Below are positions 10,332 to 19,366 of a DNA stretch of 64,000 bases, piece after piece. The stretch comes from Streptomyces cavernae (GTDB lineage: Bacteria; Actinomycetota; Actinomycetes; Streptomycetales; Streptomycetaceae): NCBI RefSeq assembly GCF_004023625.1, contig NZ_RPDJ01000002.1, positions 124,001 through 188,000 of the forward strand. Reading direction: 5' to 3'. Every line of letters begins with the position of its first letter. Positions within the stretch are counted from its first letter, which is position 1. Under the pieces are notes generated by a model that saw only the letters and a program-made list of their open reading frames with translations, was not told the origin of the DNA and ran no database searches. The translations under genes were made by a program, and so were the position numbers.

Positions 10332-10546
10332 GCCGACGCCCCAGACGAACGAGGATCAGCACCCGGGATCCCGGGCCATCGCCGATCACCCGTGTTCTCG
10401 ACGGCGAGCCGGTGCCTGCGCGTGATGGTTCAAACACGTGACGTCCGAGTCGGGCGGCGGGGAGTTCGAGGACGAACCGGGCGGGAACTGCGGTATTGGG
10501 TGCCTACGGGCGCATCCGTTGAAGTCGCCCCTGCGTCTACGTCGGT

Positions 10547-11758
10547 ATGGACCTCGAAAAGCGCCCCGTCGACGCGCCGGTGCACCGAGCACCCGCGCAG
10601 CCCTCGGGTGAGGGCTGTCTGGTGGTGGCGATCCGGATTCCGGTACGGATCGTCGTCCTGGTGCTCGTCGTTCCCCTGCGGATGGTGTGGGACGCGCTCG
10701 TGGTCGGCGGACGGTTTCTGAACGACACCGTGCTGCGGCCCGTCGGGCGCGGCCTGATGTGGGTACTGGCGCCGGTCGGGCGGGCGCTCGTGTGGCTCGC
10801 CGAAGGGACCGCGACGGCCGTCGGCCTGGCGCTGCGGGGCGTAGGGGTCGCGCTGCTCTGGCTGGGTCGGCTGCTCTTCGTGTGGCCGTGGGTCGCGCTG
10901 TGGCGGTACGTGGTGGTGCCGGCCGGCACGGCTCTCGGGTGGCTGGGGCGGATGCTGGTCGTGGTGCCCGCCGTGTGGCTGTACCGGCGGGTGCTGACAC
11001 CGGTCGGACACGGGGTCGCGGCCGGTCTCCGTTGGCTGTGCGCGTGGCTCCTCACACCGGCCGGGCACGGGATCACCTGGCTCGTGAGGGGCATCGGGAC
11101 CGTCGTCACGGCCGTCGGTACGGGGGTGTACCGGGGTCTCGCGTGGCTGGTGCGGTACCTCCTCGTCGTACCGGCGGTGTGGCTGTACACGTGGGTGCTC
11201 ACACCGGTCGGGCGTGGGATCGCATGGGCCGTGCGGGCCCTCGTGACCGGTCTGCGGGCCGTCGTGACCGGTATCGGCGTGGCGCTGTACTGGATCGCGC
11301 GGGTGCTGTTCGTGCTGCCCGCGGTCGCCCTGTGGCGCTGGGTGCTGGTGCCGGTCGGGCGTGTGCTGGTGGTCGTCGGGCGGGAGACCGGCGAAGCGCT
11401 CGGGCACGCATGGCGGGTCGCCGGGCACATCTCGCTCGTCGTGGGACGGTTCCTCGGGCGGCTGCTGCGGTGGATCTTCGTGGAGCCGGTGGTCTGGGCG
11501 TATCGGACCGTGCTGACGCCGTTGGGGCACGTCGTGCGCGACGCGCTGTGGCGCCCCGCGGCCGGGGCGGCGAGGAGCGTCGGCCGCGTCGTCCGGCAGG
11601 CGGTAACGGCGGCCCGGGACGGTGCGCGTCAGGCCCTCACGGCGGCCCGGGACGGGGCCCGGCAGGCCCGCGCCGACTTCCGTCGGATGCTGTTCGGGGC
11701 GCCGAAGCGGCCCGAGCCGGTGGCCCTCACCAAGCCCCCGGTCAAGCAGAAGGCATAG
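10547..11758 (+). CDS. Trp-rich repeat membrane protein, function unknown
   Basis: I do not recognise the family. The 403-residue protein starts MDLEKRPVDAPVHRAP. From residue 25 to about 340 it is made of imperfect repeats of 30-50 residues combining a hydrophobic stretch, an aromatic pair and a turn of the form VLxPVGRG or LTPVGHG (for example VLAPVGRALVWL, VLTPVGHGVAAG, LLTPAGHGITWL, VLTPVGRGIAWA, VLVPVGRVLVVV, VLTPLGHVV). Hydrophobic segments are too short and too evenly charged for a standard transporter, which suggests a membrane-surface or amphipathic repeat protein. The C-terminus is basic, with a duplicated TAARDGARQA. It precedes the DUF2344 gene in the same direction. Confidence 0.75.
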   Translation: MDLEKRPVDAPVHRAPAQPSGEGCLVVAIRIPVRIVVLVLVVPLRMVWDALVVGGRFLNDTVLRPVGRGLMWVLAPVGRALVWLAEGTATAVGLALRGVGVALLWLGRLLFVWPWVALWRYVVVPAGTALGWLGRMLVVVPAVWLYRRVLTPVGHGVAAGLRWLCAWLLTPAGHGITWLVRGIGTVVTAVGTGVYRGLAWLVRYLLVVPAVWLYTWVLTPVGRGIAWAVRALVTGLRAVVTGIGVALYWIARVLFVLPAVALWRWVLVPVGRVLVVVGRETGEALGHAWRVAGHISLVVGRFLGRLLRWIFVEPVVWAYRTVLTPLGHVVRDALWRPAAGAARSVGRVVRQAVTAARDGARQALTAARDGARQARADFRRMLFGAPKRPEPVALTKPPVKQKA

Positions 11759-11860
11759 GCCCCATCGATGGATCACCGGCCGGTCGCCGCGGCGTCGCGG
11801 CGCCCATGGAGATCCATCAGAAGGGCAGGCCCGACGGGAACCGATACGCGGTGCGGCGCG

Positions 11861-11866
11861 TACTCT
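11861..11866 (+). promoter_or_regulatory. -10 box before the DUF2344 gene
   Basis: TACTCT lies 38 nt upstream of the proposed CTG start and gives a short leader containing GAAGGA. Confidence 0.35.
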
Positions 11867-11904
11867 AGGTAGCAGTACGACCGCACTCACGAAGGAACAG
11901 GACA

Positions 11905-12747
11905 CTGGGCAAGCGACAGCCCGAAGGCCCGCCGCCCGCACCCGCGGTGCAGCGCATCCGACTGCGTTACACCAAGCGCGGCCGCCTCCGGTTCACCAGC
12001 CACCGTGACTTCCAGCGCGCCTTCGAGCGTGCGTTGCGCCGTGCCGAGGTACCGATGGCGTACTCGGCGGGGTTCACACCGCACCCGAAGGTGTCGTACG
12101 CCAATGCCGCACCCACCGGCACGGGCAGTGAGGCGGAATACCTGGAGATCGCGCTCACCGAGGCGCGCGACCCGGAGAAACTGCGAGCGCTGCTGGACGA
12201 GTCGCTGCCCGGCGGGCTCGACATCGTCGACGCGGTCGAGGCCCGGACCTCCGGGCTCGCCGACCGGCTGACGGCGTCGGTGTGGGAACTGCGCCTCGAC
12301 GGCGTGGACCCCGCGGACGCCCAGCATGCGGTGGACGCCTTCAAGGCGGCGGACACCGTCGAGGTCCAGCGCCGCACGAAGAACGGGATGCGCACCTTCG
12401 ACGCCCGTACCGCAGTCGTCAGCCTCGACGTGAGCGACGGCGGGGGCGACGGAACGCACAGTCCACAGCCTGATAGGCCGACCGACCAGCCCTGTGCGAT
12501 ACTGCGGCTGGTTGTTCGGCACGTGACGCCTGCCGTACGACCCGACGACGTCCTGTCCGGTCTCCGAGCTGTGGCCGACCTGGCGCCGCCGGTCCCCGCA
12601 GCGGTGACCAGGCTGGCGCAGGGGCTCTTCGACGAGGAGTCCGGCACGGTGACCGACCCGCTCGCGCCCGACCGCGAGGCAGTCATGGCCGCCCCGGCCG
12701 CTCTTCAAGGGGCCGCTCCGGCTGCCGCCGCGACAGCGCCGGCGTAA
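11905..12747 (+). CDS. TIGR03936/DUF2344 radical-SAM-associated protein, CTG start
   Basis: The family signature YTKRGRLRFTSHRDFQRAFERALRRA and the GFTPHPKVSYANAAPTGTGSEAEY block identify the DUF2344 partner of the radical SAM protein at 1327. The frame continues upstream of GTG 11947 to a CTG at 11905 (LGKRQPEGPPPAPAVQ). That CTG has GAAGGA (11891-11896) 8 nt upstream, whereas GTG 11947 has nothing resembling a ribosome binding site. From memory, unverified, relatives begin MGKRQPEG, which also supports CTG as a rare start codon. With it the protein has 280 residues. The region after residue 190 carries a less conserved C-terminal tail. RNase E/G follows, which is the usual context. Confidence 0.85.
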   Translation: MGKRQPEGPPPAPAVQRIRLRYTKRGRLRFTSHRDFQRAFERALRRAEVPMAYSAGFTPHPKVSYANAAPTGTGSEAEYLEIALTEARDPEKLRALLDESLPGGLDIVDAVEARTSGLADRLTASVWELRLDGVDPADAQHAVDAFKAADTVEVQRRTKNGMRTFDARTAVVSLDVSDGGGDGTHSPQPDRPTDQPCAILRLVVRHVTPAVRPDDVLSGLRAVADLAPPVPAAVTRLAQGLFDEESGTVTDPLAPDREAVMAAPAALQGAAPAAAATAPA

Positions 12748-13007
12748 GGAAGGTTCCGCGTAGGAAGGTCGCCGTAGCGCCGCCCTTGGACTCGGGAGCC
12801 ACCTGGGTCGGGCAGCGCACCGACACAGAAGACTTTCGCCAGGCCGTACGTATACCGCGTACGGAACCGGCGAGAACATGACACAGAGAGCTCCCGTGCG
12901 GCGCCCGCGCCCCGGACGGCGGCACCGCGCAACGCGCGAGCCGCGGACGTCACCGGCACCGCCGGACCAGGCGCGGCGCCCGGGAGCCTGACGGGAGACC
13001 CACCCGC
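12748..13007 (+). promoter_or_regulatory. Leader region of the RNase E/G gene
   Basis: The 260-bp gap holds a hairpin with stem CCGTACG (12844-12850) and CGTACGG (12858-12864) around an AU-containing loop (tataccg). An AU loop on a stem in otherwise GC-rich sequence resembles an RNase E recognition element, and enterobacterial rne autoregulates through its 5' leader. The promoter itself is not clear. GGGAGA at 12992-12997 is the ribosome binding site for ATG 13008. Confidence 0.35.
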
Positions 13008-16000
13008 ATGCTCGAACCGATCGAACCTGCCGAGTCCGCACCGGGCTCCGAGAACAGCACCCCCAGCGACACCCTGCCGCCGCGCCGCCGCCGTCGCGCC
13101 GCGTCGCGGCCCGCGGGGCCGCCCACGTCCGCCACCGACACCGCGGTGGAGACCACCACACCCGCCATAGCGGCCGCGACGACGGAGGACCTCGTGGCGG
13201 ACCGGCCGACGCCGCCCGCCGAGGCGGAGGTGCCGGAAGGCGCCACCGCGGCCGCCGTCGAGCCCACGCAGCTCGTGCCCGCGGAGCTGGAAGAGGCCGA
13301 GACCGAGACAGAGGCCGAAACCGAGACAGAGGCCGAAACCGAGACTGAGGCCGAAACCGAGACTGAGGCCGAAACCGAGACTGAGGCCGAAACCGAGACC
13401 GAGGCCGCCGAGGCGGCGCCCGTCGGCGCTTCCGCCGCTCCCCGCCGTGCGCGCCGGCGCGCCTCCGCTCCCGCCGGTGCGCCCAAGGGCGCGGAGGCGG
13501 TGGAGACGGTGGTGCCGGTGGAGTCCGCCGGGACGACCGCGTCCGCCGACGAGCCCAACGTCCCGGCGACCGTCTCCGCCGAGCCGGCGGCCGGTAGCAC
13601 CGAGCCACCCGCTCGTACGCGCCGCCGGGCCACCCGTCGGGTCTCCGCGCCGACGGGTACGCCGAAGAGCGCCGACGAGGCCGCCGAGACGGCGGCGACG
13701 GTCGTGACCGCCGAACCTGCCGGGACCGGGGCCGGGACCGGCGAGGCCGTCGAGCCCCAGGCCGCCGCGCCGGTCGCAAGCTCCGGTACCGACGCGTCCG
13801 CTGAGACCGCCGCGCCTACTGAGACCGAGGCGCCCACAGAGACCCCCGCGGCAGCTGAGACGCCCGCGACCGCAGAGGCGTCGGCCGACTCCGAGACCGC
13901 CGCCCCGCGCCGTACCCGCCGTCGCGCCACCCGCCGGGCCTCCGCGCCCGCCGGTGCACCCGCGACGAGCGAGGACGCGGCAACCGACGGCACGACGAGC
14001 GAGGGCGCTGTGACCACCGAGACCACCCCCGCCGACGAGTCCGTGACGGCCGCCGCCGAGGCCCCGGCCGCCGTCGTGCCCGAGCAGCCCGCCGCCGAGG
14101 CCGACGACACCACGCCGCGCCGTACGCGTCGCCGTGCCGGCCGCCAGGCCGCCGCGCCCGCCGCCGCACCGGAGACCGCTGCCGAGGCCGGCACCGAGCC
14201 CACCGAGGTCGCCGAGCCCGCCGAGGCCCAGGCCGAGGACGCCGAGGACGGCTCGCACCGCCGTACCCGTCGTCGTGCCGCACGTCAGGCCGCCGTCGGG
14301 TTCTCCGAGCCCGCCGTGCACAAGACCGTCGTCGAGGAGGCGCCGGCGCGTCCCGCGCGCCCGGCGGTGGCCGTGTTCCAGGCGCCCGTCTTCACCGAGC
14401 CGATGTTCCAGACGCCGGAGCGGGCCGCCGCCGCGGCCGCGGCCGAGGCGGCCGAGGAGACCGTCGAGGCGAGCGAGGAGGAGAGCGGCGCACGGCGCCG
14501 GCGCCGCAGGCGCGGCGGGGCCGACGAGGACGTGCCGACGACCGAGACTGTCGAGACCACCGAGCAGGCGGCCGAGACCCACGAGGCCCACGAGGCCCAC
14601 GAGGCCGATGAGGCGGAAGAGCCGGAGGACTCCGCGGAGGAGGCCGGTGAAGCGGGCGACGACAGCGAGGAGACGGGTTCCCGCCGTCGCCGCCGTCGCG
14701 GTGGCCGGCGTCGGCGCCGTGGCGAGGCCGCCGACGGTGAGGCGCAGGAGAGCGACGAACTCGCCGCCGAACAGGCCGCCCAGGACGCCGAGGACACCGC
14801 CGAGCAGGCGGAGGAGGACGCCGAGGACGAGCACGAGGAGTCGTCCGGCGGAGGCACCAGCAGCAGCCGGCGCCGTCGTCGTCGTCGGCGTCGCGCCGGT
14901 GACACGTCCGTCGACACCGAGCCCGGCGAGGGCGACCCGGAGCGCACGATCGTCAAGGTCCGCGAGCCGCGCAAGCCCGCCGAACCGTCCGACGAGGTGC
15001 AGTCCATCAAGGGCTCCACGCGTCTGGAGGCCAAGAAGCAGCGCCGCCGCGAGGGCCGTGAGCAGGGCCGCAGGCGCGTCCCGATCATCACCGAGGCCGA
15101 GTTCCTGGCCCGCCGCGAGGCCGTCGAGCGCGTGATGGTCGTGCGCCAGAGCGGCGAGCGCACGCAGATCGGCGTCCTCGAGGACAACGTGCTCGTCGAG
15201 CACTACGTCAACAAGGAACAGTCGACCTCGTACGTCGGCAACGTCTACCTCGGCAAGGTGCAGAACGTGCTGCCGTCGATGGAGGCCGCCTTCATCGACA
15301 TCGGCAAGGGCCGCAACGCCGTCCTGTACGCAGGTGAGGTCAACTTCGAGGCGCTCGGCATGGCCAACGGGCCGCGGCGCATCGAGTCCGCCCTCAAGTC
15401 CGGCCAGTCGGTCCTCGTGCAGGTCACCAAGGACCCGATCGGCCACAAGGGTGCCCGGCTGACGAGCCAGGTCTCCCTGCCCGGCCGCTACCTCGTCTAC
15501 GTCCCCGAGGGGTCGATGACGGGCATCAGCCGCAAGCTTCCCGACACCGAGCGGGCGCGTCTGAAGACCATCCTCAAGAAGATCGTTCCCGAGGACGCGG
15601 GCGTCATCGTGCGCACCGCCGCCGAGGGCGCGAGCGAGGAGGAGCTGCGTCGCGATGTCGAGCGGCTGCAGGCGCAGTGGGAGGACATCCGGAAGAAGGC
15701 GAAGAACGGCAACGCCCCGACGCTGCTGTACGGCGAGCCGGACATGACGGTCCGCGTCGTCCGCGACATCTTCAACGAGGACTTCTCCAAGGTCATCGTG
15801 AGCGGCGACGAGGCGTGGGAGACCATCCACGGATACGTCGCCCATGTCGCGCCCGACCTGGCCGAGCGGCTGCAGCGGTGGACCTCCGAGGTCGATGTCT
15901 TCGCGACGTACCGCATCGACGAGCAGCTCGCCAAGGCGCTGGACCGCAAGGTGTGGCTGCCGTCCGGTGGCTCGCTGGTGATCGACAAGACCGAGGCCAT

Positions 16001-17432
16001 GGTCGTGATCGATGTCAACACCGGCAAGTTCACCGGGCAGGGCGGCAACCTCGAGGAAACCGTCACCAGGAACAACCTGGAGGCGGCCGAGGAGATCGTC
16101 CGCCAGCTGCGGCTGCGCGACCTCGGCGGCATCGTCGTCATCGACTTCATCGACATGGTGCTGGAGTCCAACCGCGACCTCGTGCTGCGCCGGCTGCTGG
16201 AGTGCCTGGGCCGCGACCGTACGAAGCACCAGGTGGCGGAGGTGACCTCGCTGGGCCTGGTCCAGATGACCCGCAAGCGGGTCGGCCAGGGCCTGCTGGA
16301 GTCCTTCTCCGAGACCTGCGTCCACTGCAACGGCCGTGGCGTCATCGTGCACATGGAGCAGCCGTCCGCCCCCGGTGGCGGCGGCAAGCGCCGCAAGCGC
16401 GGCCGGGGCGGCGCCGAGCACGAACACGAGGTCGTCGTGGAGGTCGTGGACACCGAGGAGGTGCCGCAGACCGCCGACGAGACGGAGGCCGAGACCGTGG
16501 CCGAGGTGGCCGCCGAGGTCGCCGCGCCGGCGGCGCTCGCCGCGCCGGACTTCGCGCCCGACGAGGAGCTGTACAGCAGCGTCGCCGAGGCGGAGGCCGC
16601 CGCGTCCCGCGGTGGGCGTTCGCGTCGCCGGGCGACCCGGCGCGTGTCCGCTCCGGCGGGTGCGCCCCGACCGGAGTCCGCTCCGGCGCAGGCCCGTCCG
16701 GAGCCGGTCAGGCCGCGCGAGGAGGCGCACGCCGAGCCGGTCGCCGTCGAGGACCCGGTCGTCGAGCCTCCCGCCACCCCCGTGGCGGAGGACGCTGCGC
16801 CCAAGGGCCGTACGCGCCGTCGCGCCACCCGCAAGGTGACGTCCCCGGCCGGTTCGCCGAAGATGGCGGACGAGGACGCGGCGACGATCACCGAGTCGGC
16901 CGCACCGGCCGCACCGGCTGCACCGGCCGCGCAGGAGCCGGCCGCCGAGGCCCCGGCAGAGGACGAGGCCCCCGCCGCGTCGGCCGCGCCCGTTCCGGCG
17001 GCGGACGAGGCCGTCGAGGCCGCGCCCGCCCGCCCGCGTCGCCGTGCCGTGCGCAAGGCCACCGCGCCCACCTCCTCCGAGGAGACGGCCGTCGTGGTGG
17101 TCCCCGCGACGACGGACAATCCGGCGGAACCGGAAGCCGCGGAAGAGCAGGCCGCGGAATCGGCTGGTTCCGAGGCGGCGGTCTCGTCGGCGGAGTCCGC
17201 CTCCGCGGAGGAAGCGGGCGAGGAGGCCGCGCCGGCCAAGAAGACGGCCCGCAAGCCGGCGAAGAAGGCGACGGCCAAGAAGGCCGCCACCAAGAAGACG
17301 GCGGCGAAGAAGACGGCCGCCAAGAAGACCGCCGCGAAGAAGACGACCGCCAAGAAGACGGCGGCGAAGAAGACGGTGGCGGCCGAGCAGCCGGCGCAGC
17401 CGACGGTGTCGGCGTCCGCCGACGAAGGCTGA
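13008..17432 (+). CDS. rne: Ribonuclease E/G (RNase ES type), 1474 residues
   Basis: This is the endoribonuclease for mRNA turnover and rRNA/tRNA processing. The conserved core lies in the middle: an S1-like domain from about residue 706 (GERTQIGVLEDNVLVEHYV), the DNase I-like catalytic part with metal-binding Asp near 1002 (VVIDVNTGKF) and 1046 (IVVIDFIDM), and the Zn-link CVHC near 1104. It is flanked by two long disordered arms. The N-terminal arm has 700 residues with an ETEAET repeat and five Arg-rich copies such as RTRRRATRRASAPAGAP. The C-terminal arm adds three more of these copies and ends in a histone H1-like KKTAA tail. In S. coelicolor the arms of the homologue are reported to bind PNPase. 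The core lies centrally rather than N-terminally as in E. coli RNase E. rplU and rpmA follow, as in many actinobacteria. Confidence 0.97.
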   Translation: MLEPIEPAESAPGSENSTPSDTLPPRRRRRAASRPAGPPTSATDTAVETTTPAIAAATTEDLVADRPTPPAEAEVPEGATAAAVEPTQLVPAELEEAETETEAETETEAETETEAETETEAETETEAETETEAAEAAPVGASAAPRRARRRASAPAGAPKGAEAVETVVPVESAGTTASADEPNVPATVSAEPAAGSTEPPARTRRRATRRVSAPTGTPKSADEAAETAATVVTAEPAGTGAGTGEAVEPQAAAPVASSGTDASAETAAPTETEAPTETPAAAETPATAEASADSETAAPRRTRRRATRRASAPAGAPATSEDAATDGTTSEGAVTTETTPADESVTAAAEAPAAVVPEQPAAEADDTTPRRTRRRAGRQAAAPAAAPETAAEAGTEPTEVAEPAEAQAEDAEDGSHRRTRRRAARQAAVGFSEPAVHKTVVEEAPARPARPAVAVFQAPVFTEPMFQTPERAAAAAAAEAAEETVEASEEESGARRRRRRRGGADEDVPTTETVETTEQAAETHEAHEAHEADEAEEPEDSAEEAGEAGDDSEETGSRRRRRRGGRRRRRGEAADGEAQESDELAAEQAAQDAEDTAEQAEEDAEDEHEESSGGGTSSSRRRRRRRRRAGDTSVDTEPGEGDPERTIVKVREPRKPAEPSDEVQSIKGSTRLEAKKQRRREGREQGRRRVPIITEAEFLARREAVERVMVVRQSGERTQIGVLEDNVLVEHYVNKEQSTSYVGNVYLGKVQNVLPSMEAAFIDIGKGRNAVLYAGEVNFEALGMANGPRRIESALKSGQSVLVQVTKDPIGHKGARLTSQVSLPGRYLVYVPEGSMTGISRKLPDTERARLKTILKKIVPEDAGVIVRTAAEGASEEELRRDVERLQAQWEDIRKKAKNGNAPTLLYGEPDMTVRVVRDIFNEDFSKVIVSGDEAWETIHGYVAHVAPDLAERLQRWTSEVDVFATYRIDEQLAKALDRKVWLPSGGSLVIDKTEAMVVIDVNTGKFTGQGGNLEETVTRNNLEAAEEIVRQLRLRDLGGIVVIDFIDMVLESNRDLVLRRLLECLGRDRTKHQVAEVTSLGLVQMTRKRVGQGLLESFSETCVHCNGRGVIVHMEQPSAPGGGGKRRKRGRGGAEHEHEVVVEVVDTEEVPQTADETEAETVAEVAAEVAAPAALAAPDFAPDEELYSSVAEAEAAASRGGRSRRRATRRVSAPAGAPRPESAPAQARPEPVRPREEAHAEPVAVEDPVVEPPATPVAEDAAPKGRTRRRATRKVTSPAGSPKMADEDAATITESAAPAAPAAPAAQEPAAEAPAEDEAPAASAAPVPAADEAVEAAPARPRRRAVRKATAPTSSEETAVVVVPATTDNPAEPEAAEEQAAESAGSEAAVSSAESASAEEAGEEAAPAKKTARKPAKKATAKKAATKKTAAKKTAAKKTAAKKTTAKKTAAKKTVAAEQPAQPTVSASADEG
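13303..13405 (+). repeat. 18-bp tandem repeat in the RNase E N-arm
   Basis: About five copies of an 18-bp unit (gagac(a/t)gaggccgaaacc) encode ETEAET. Copies differ at one base (cagag/ctgag), so the array has been expanding in frame. Confidence 0.85.
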
Positions 17433-17461
17433 GCCGCGAGAGGCGATCGCCTCCCCGGTGA

Positions 17462-17507
17462 ACCGGTGCCCCGGTCCGGCGGTTAGTCCGCCGGCCGGGG
17501 CACCGGT
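17462..17507 (+). terminator. Terminator of the RNase E/G gene
   Basis: This is a stem of about 20 bp (left arm 17462-17482, right arm 17488-17507) with loop ttagt and a single bulge. It lacks a strong U tract, as is common in Streptomyces. Confidence 0.75.
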
Positions 17508-17707
17508 GTGTCACGGCCATGTGCGCGGATCGGGCGGATGGTGGTCCGCTACCGCGTTGCGCGCGAACGCCCGCATATCGGGAGTATCACAAGAATCGCT
17601 CGCCTCTTGGAGCACGAACGCTTGCTTGTGAAACTCAGGCGTCACAGGTTTTCGAGTACCGGGCGGCGTTGGGGAGAGCGCTTGCTGGCGGCAGGGGAGG
17701 GGATCGT

Positions 17708-19060
17708 ATGGTGCGCGTGTGCCGAAAAGGCACTGGGCGGCACCGTGCTGTGAAGCCGGTCACGGGCGCGCGCCAGGCAGTCGCGCTGGCGACGGTGCTT
17801 TCCGCGGCAGGGGTGCAGCTGGCCGCCTCGGGCGGGGCCGCGGAGGCGGCCGACGCGACCACCTGGACCGAGGGGCCGATCTTCAACGACCCGTTGGGCA
17901 CCACCGACGCACAACTCGCGATCCGCACGCGGCTGCTCGAACTGACCAACGCCGCACTGCCCGGGTCGACGATCAAGATCGCCGTGTACCACCTGTGGGA
18001 GACGACCGTCGTCAACGCCCTCAAGGCCGCCAAGGGCCGCGGCGTCGACGTGCAGGTGCTGCTGGACGAGTCGAGCATCAGCGACCGGCCCGCCAACACC
18101 GCCTACGGCAGCCTCGCCGCCGCGCTCGGCACCGACCGTACGCAGCGGTCGTACGTGGTGACCTGCCCGGTGGACAAGTCCTGCCTCGGCGACCCGAAGT
18201 ACGGGCAGTCGATCATGCACAACAAGTTCTGGCTGTTCTCGGCGGTCCAGGGCGCCACGAACGTGGTGGTGGAGACGACGTCCAACTCGACGCCGTCCGC
18301 GCACACCAAGTTCTTCAACGACGCCCTGCTGCTGCCGGACAACCCGACGATGTACCAGGCGTACTCGGCGTACTTCGACAAGCTGGTCGCACAGGACTGG
18401 TCGACCTGGAAGTACCGCACGGTCAGCAACGGCCTGTACAAGGCGTACTTCTTCCCGCGGGCCGGCAACACCCGGGACACCGACACCGTCTACTCGGTGC
18501 TCAACAACGTCCAGTGCACCTACAAGGACAGCGCGGGAGTCGCCCGCAGGACGTGGGTGCGGGTCGCCGTCTTCAAGATCACTCGCCAGGCCATCGCCGA
18601 CAAGCTGCTCTCACTGAAGAGGCTCGGCTGCAACGTCAGCATCGTGTACGCGGAGTCGGACAGCGCCAGGAGCACCGGCGGAACCCCGGGAACCTGGGAG
18701 AAGCTGCACACCTCCGGCGGCCCGACCGTGCGCTGCTACAACGACGACCGGGACCCGCTCAACCCCGGACAGAAGCTGATCGCGCCCTACATCATCCACT
18801 CCAAGTACATCCTCATCGACGGCATGTACGCCGGTGTGCGGAACAAGGTCAGCTTCACCGGCTCCGGCAACTACACGGGGCCCGCGCTGCGCGAGAACGA
18901 CGAGTCGATCATCAAGATCGACGACGACACGGTCCACAACATGTACAAGGCGCACTTCGACAAGGTGATCGCGGTCGCCTATCCCGGCAGGGCGGACACC
19001 ACCGACCTGTGCATGGGCGTGAAGCCGCTGCCCGCGGACGGTGAGAAGCCCGCGCCCTGA
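17708..19060 (+). CDS. Secreted phospholipase D-like protein
   Basis: The 450-residue protein starts at ATG 17708, because GGGGAGGGG lies 5 nt upstream. It opens with a signal peptide: basic MVRVCRKGTGRHR, a hydrophobic core, and Ala-rich cleavage sites near AEAAD at about residue 50. Two PLD half-sites are present. The C-terminal one is canonical, HSKYILIDG (HxKx4D), followed by TGSGNYTG. The N-terminal one, HNKFWLFS, keeps His and Lys but has Ser where the Asp belongs. The fold covers phospholipases, nucleases and phosphotransferases, and an extracellular phosphodiesterase is plausible. Cys residues in the mature part (CPVDKSC) suit an exported protein. It is transcribed alone between two terminators. 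Confidence 0.85.
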   Translation: MVRVCRKGTGRHRAVKPVTGARQAVALATVLSAAGVQLAASGGAAEAADATTWTEGPIFNDPLGTTDAQLAIRTRLLELTNAALPGSTIKIAVYHLWETTVVNALKAAKGRGVDVQVLLDESSISDRPANTAYGSLAAALGTDRTQRSYVVTCPVDKSCLGDPKYGQSIMHNKFWLFSAVQGATNVVVETTSNSTPSAHTKFFNDALLLPDNPTMYQAYSAYFDKLVAQDWSTWKYRTVSNGLYKAYFFPRAGNTRDTDTVYSVLNNVQCTYKDSAGVARRTWVRVAVFKITRQAIADKLLSLKRLGCNVSIVYAESDSARSTGGTPGTWEKLHTSGGPTVRCYNDDRDPLNPGQKLIAPYIIHSKYILIDGMYAGVRNKVSFTGSGNYTGPALRENDESIIKIDDDTVHNMYKAHFDKVIAVAYPGRADTTDLCMGVKPLPADGEKPAP

Positions 19061-19165
19061 GCCGGGCGGGACGACGATCTGGCCGGGCCGGCCAGGCTCG
19101 GGCCGCGAGCCGACGGTCCGAGCCGGCAGTTCCCGCGGCCGTGCCCGCCCGCGCCGTGACTGTCC

Positions 19166-19184
19166 CGAGCCCGGCGGGGGCTCG
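19166..19184 (+). terminator. Hairpin terminator after the PLD-like gene
   Basis: CGAGCCC-ggcgg-GGGCTCG is followed by gtttg. It lies directly upstream of the rplU promoter. Confidence 0.6.
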
Positions 19185-19186
19185 GT

Positions 19187-19215
19187 TTGACCCCCCACGC
19201 CGGGCCCCGTAACCT
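19187..19215 (+). promoter_or_regulatory. Housekeeping promoter of rplU-rpmA
   Basis: TTGACC (19187-19192), a 17-bp spacer and TAACCT (19210-19215) match the vegetative sigma (HrdB) consensus well. The resulting 5' leader of about 145 nt is long enough for an L21-type autoregulatory structure, but I could not identify one. Confidence 0.75.
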
Positions 19216-19366
19216 TGAGCGTCGGCGTGTCCTCAGGCGCGCCACATCCCCGTAAACCTCATCCTCCCGGGCACCTGGTGCACCTGGCCGCCCCGGAGAG
19301 GCCGTTCGCGCTGCTGAGCGGCTGGACTGCGGGGGTGCCGGTCCCGAGTGAGAGAGTGAGATCCGC

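Noticed and set aside
12705..16730. Long antisense ORF over the RNase E gene
   Set aside because: It is the mirror of a GC-rich, repeat-filled coding region (Leu/Gly/Arg-rich product, no domain). The sense frame has clear RNase E motifs.
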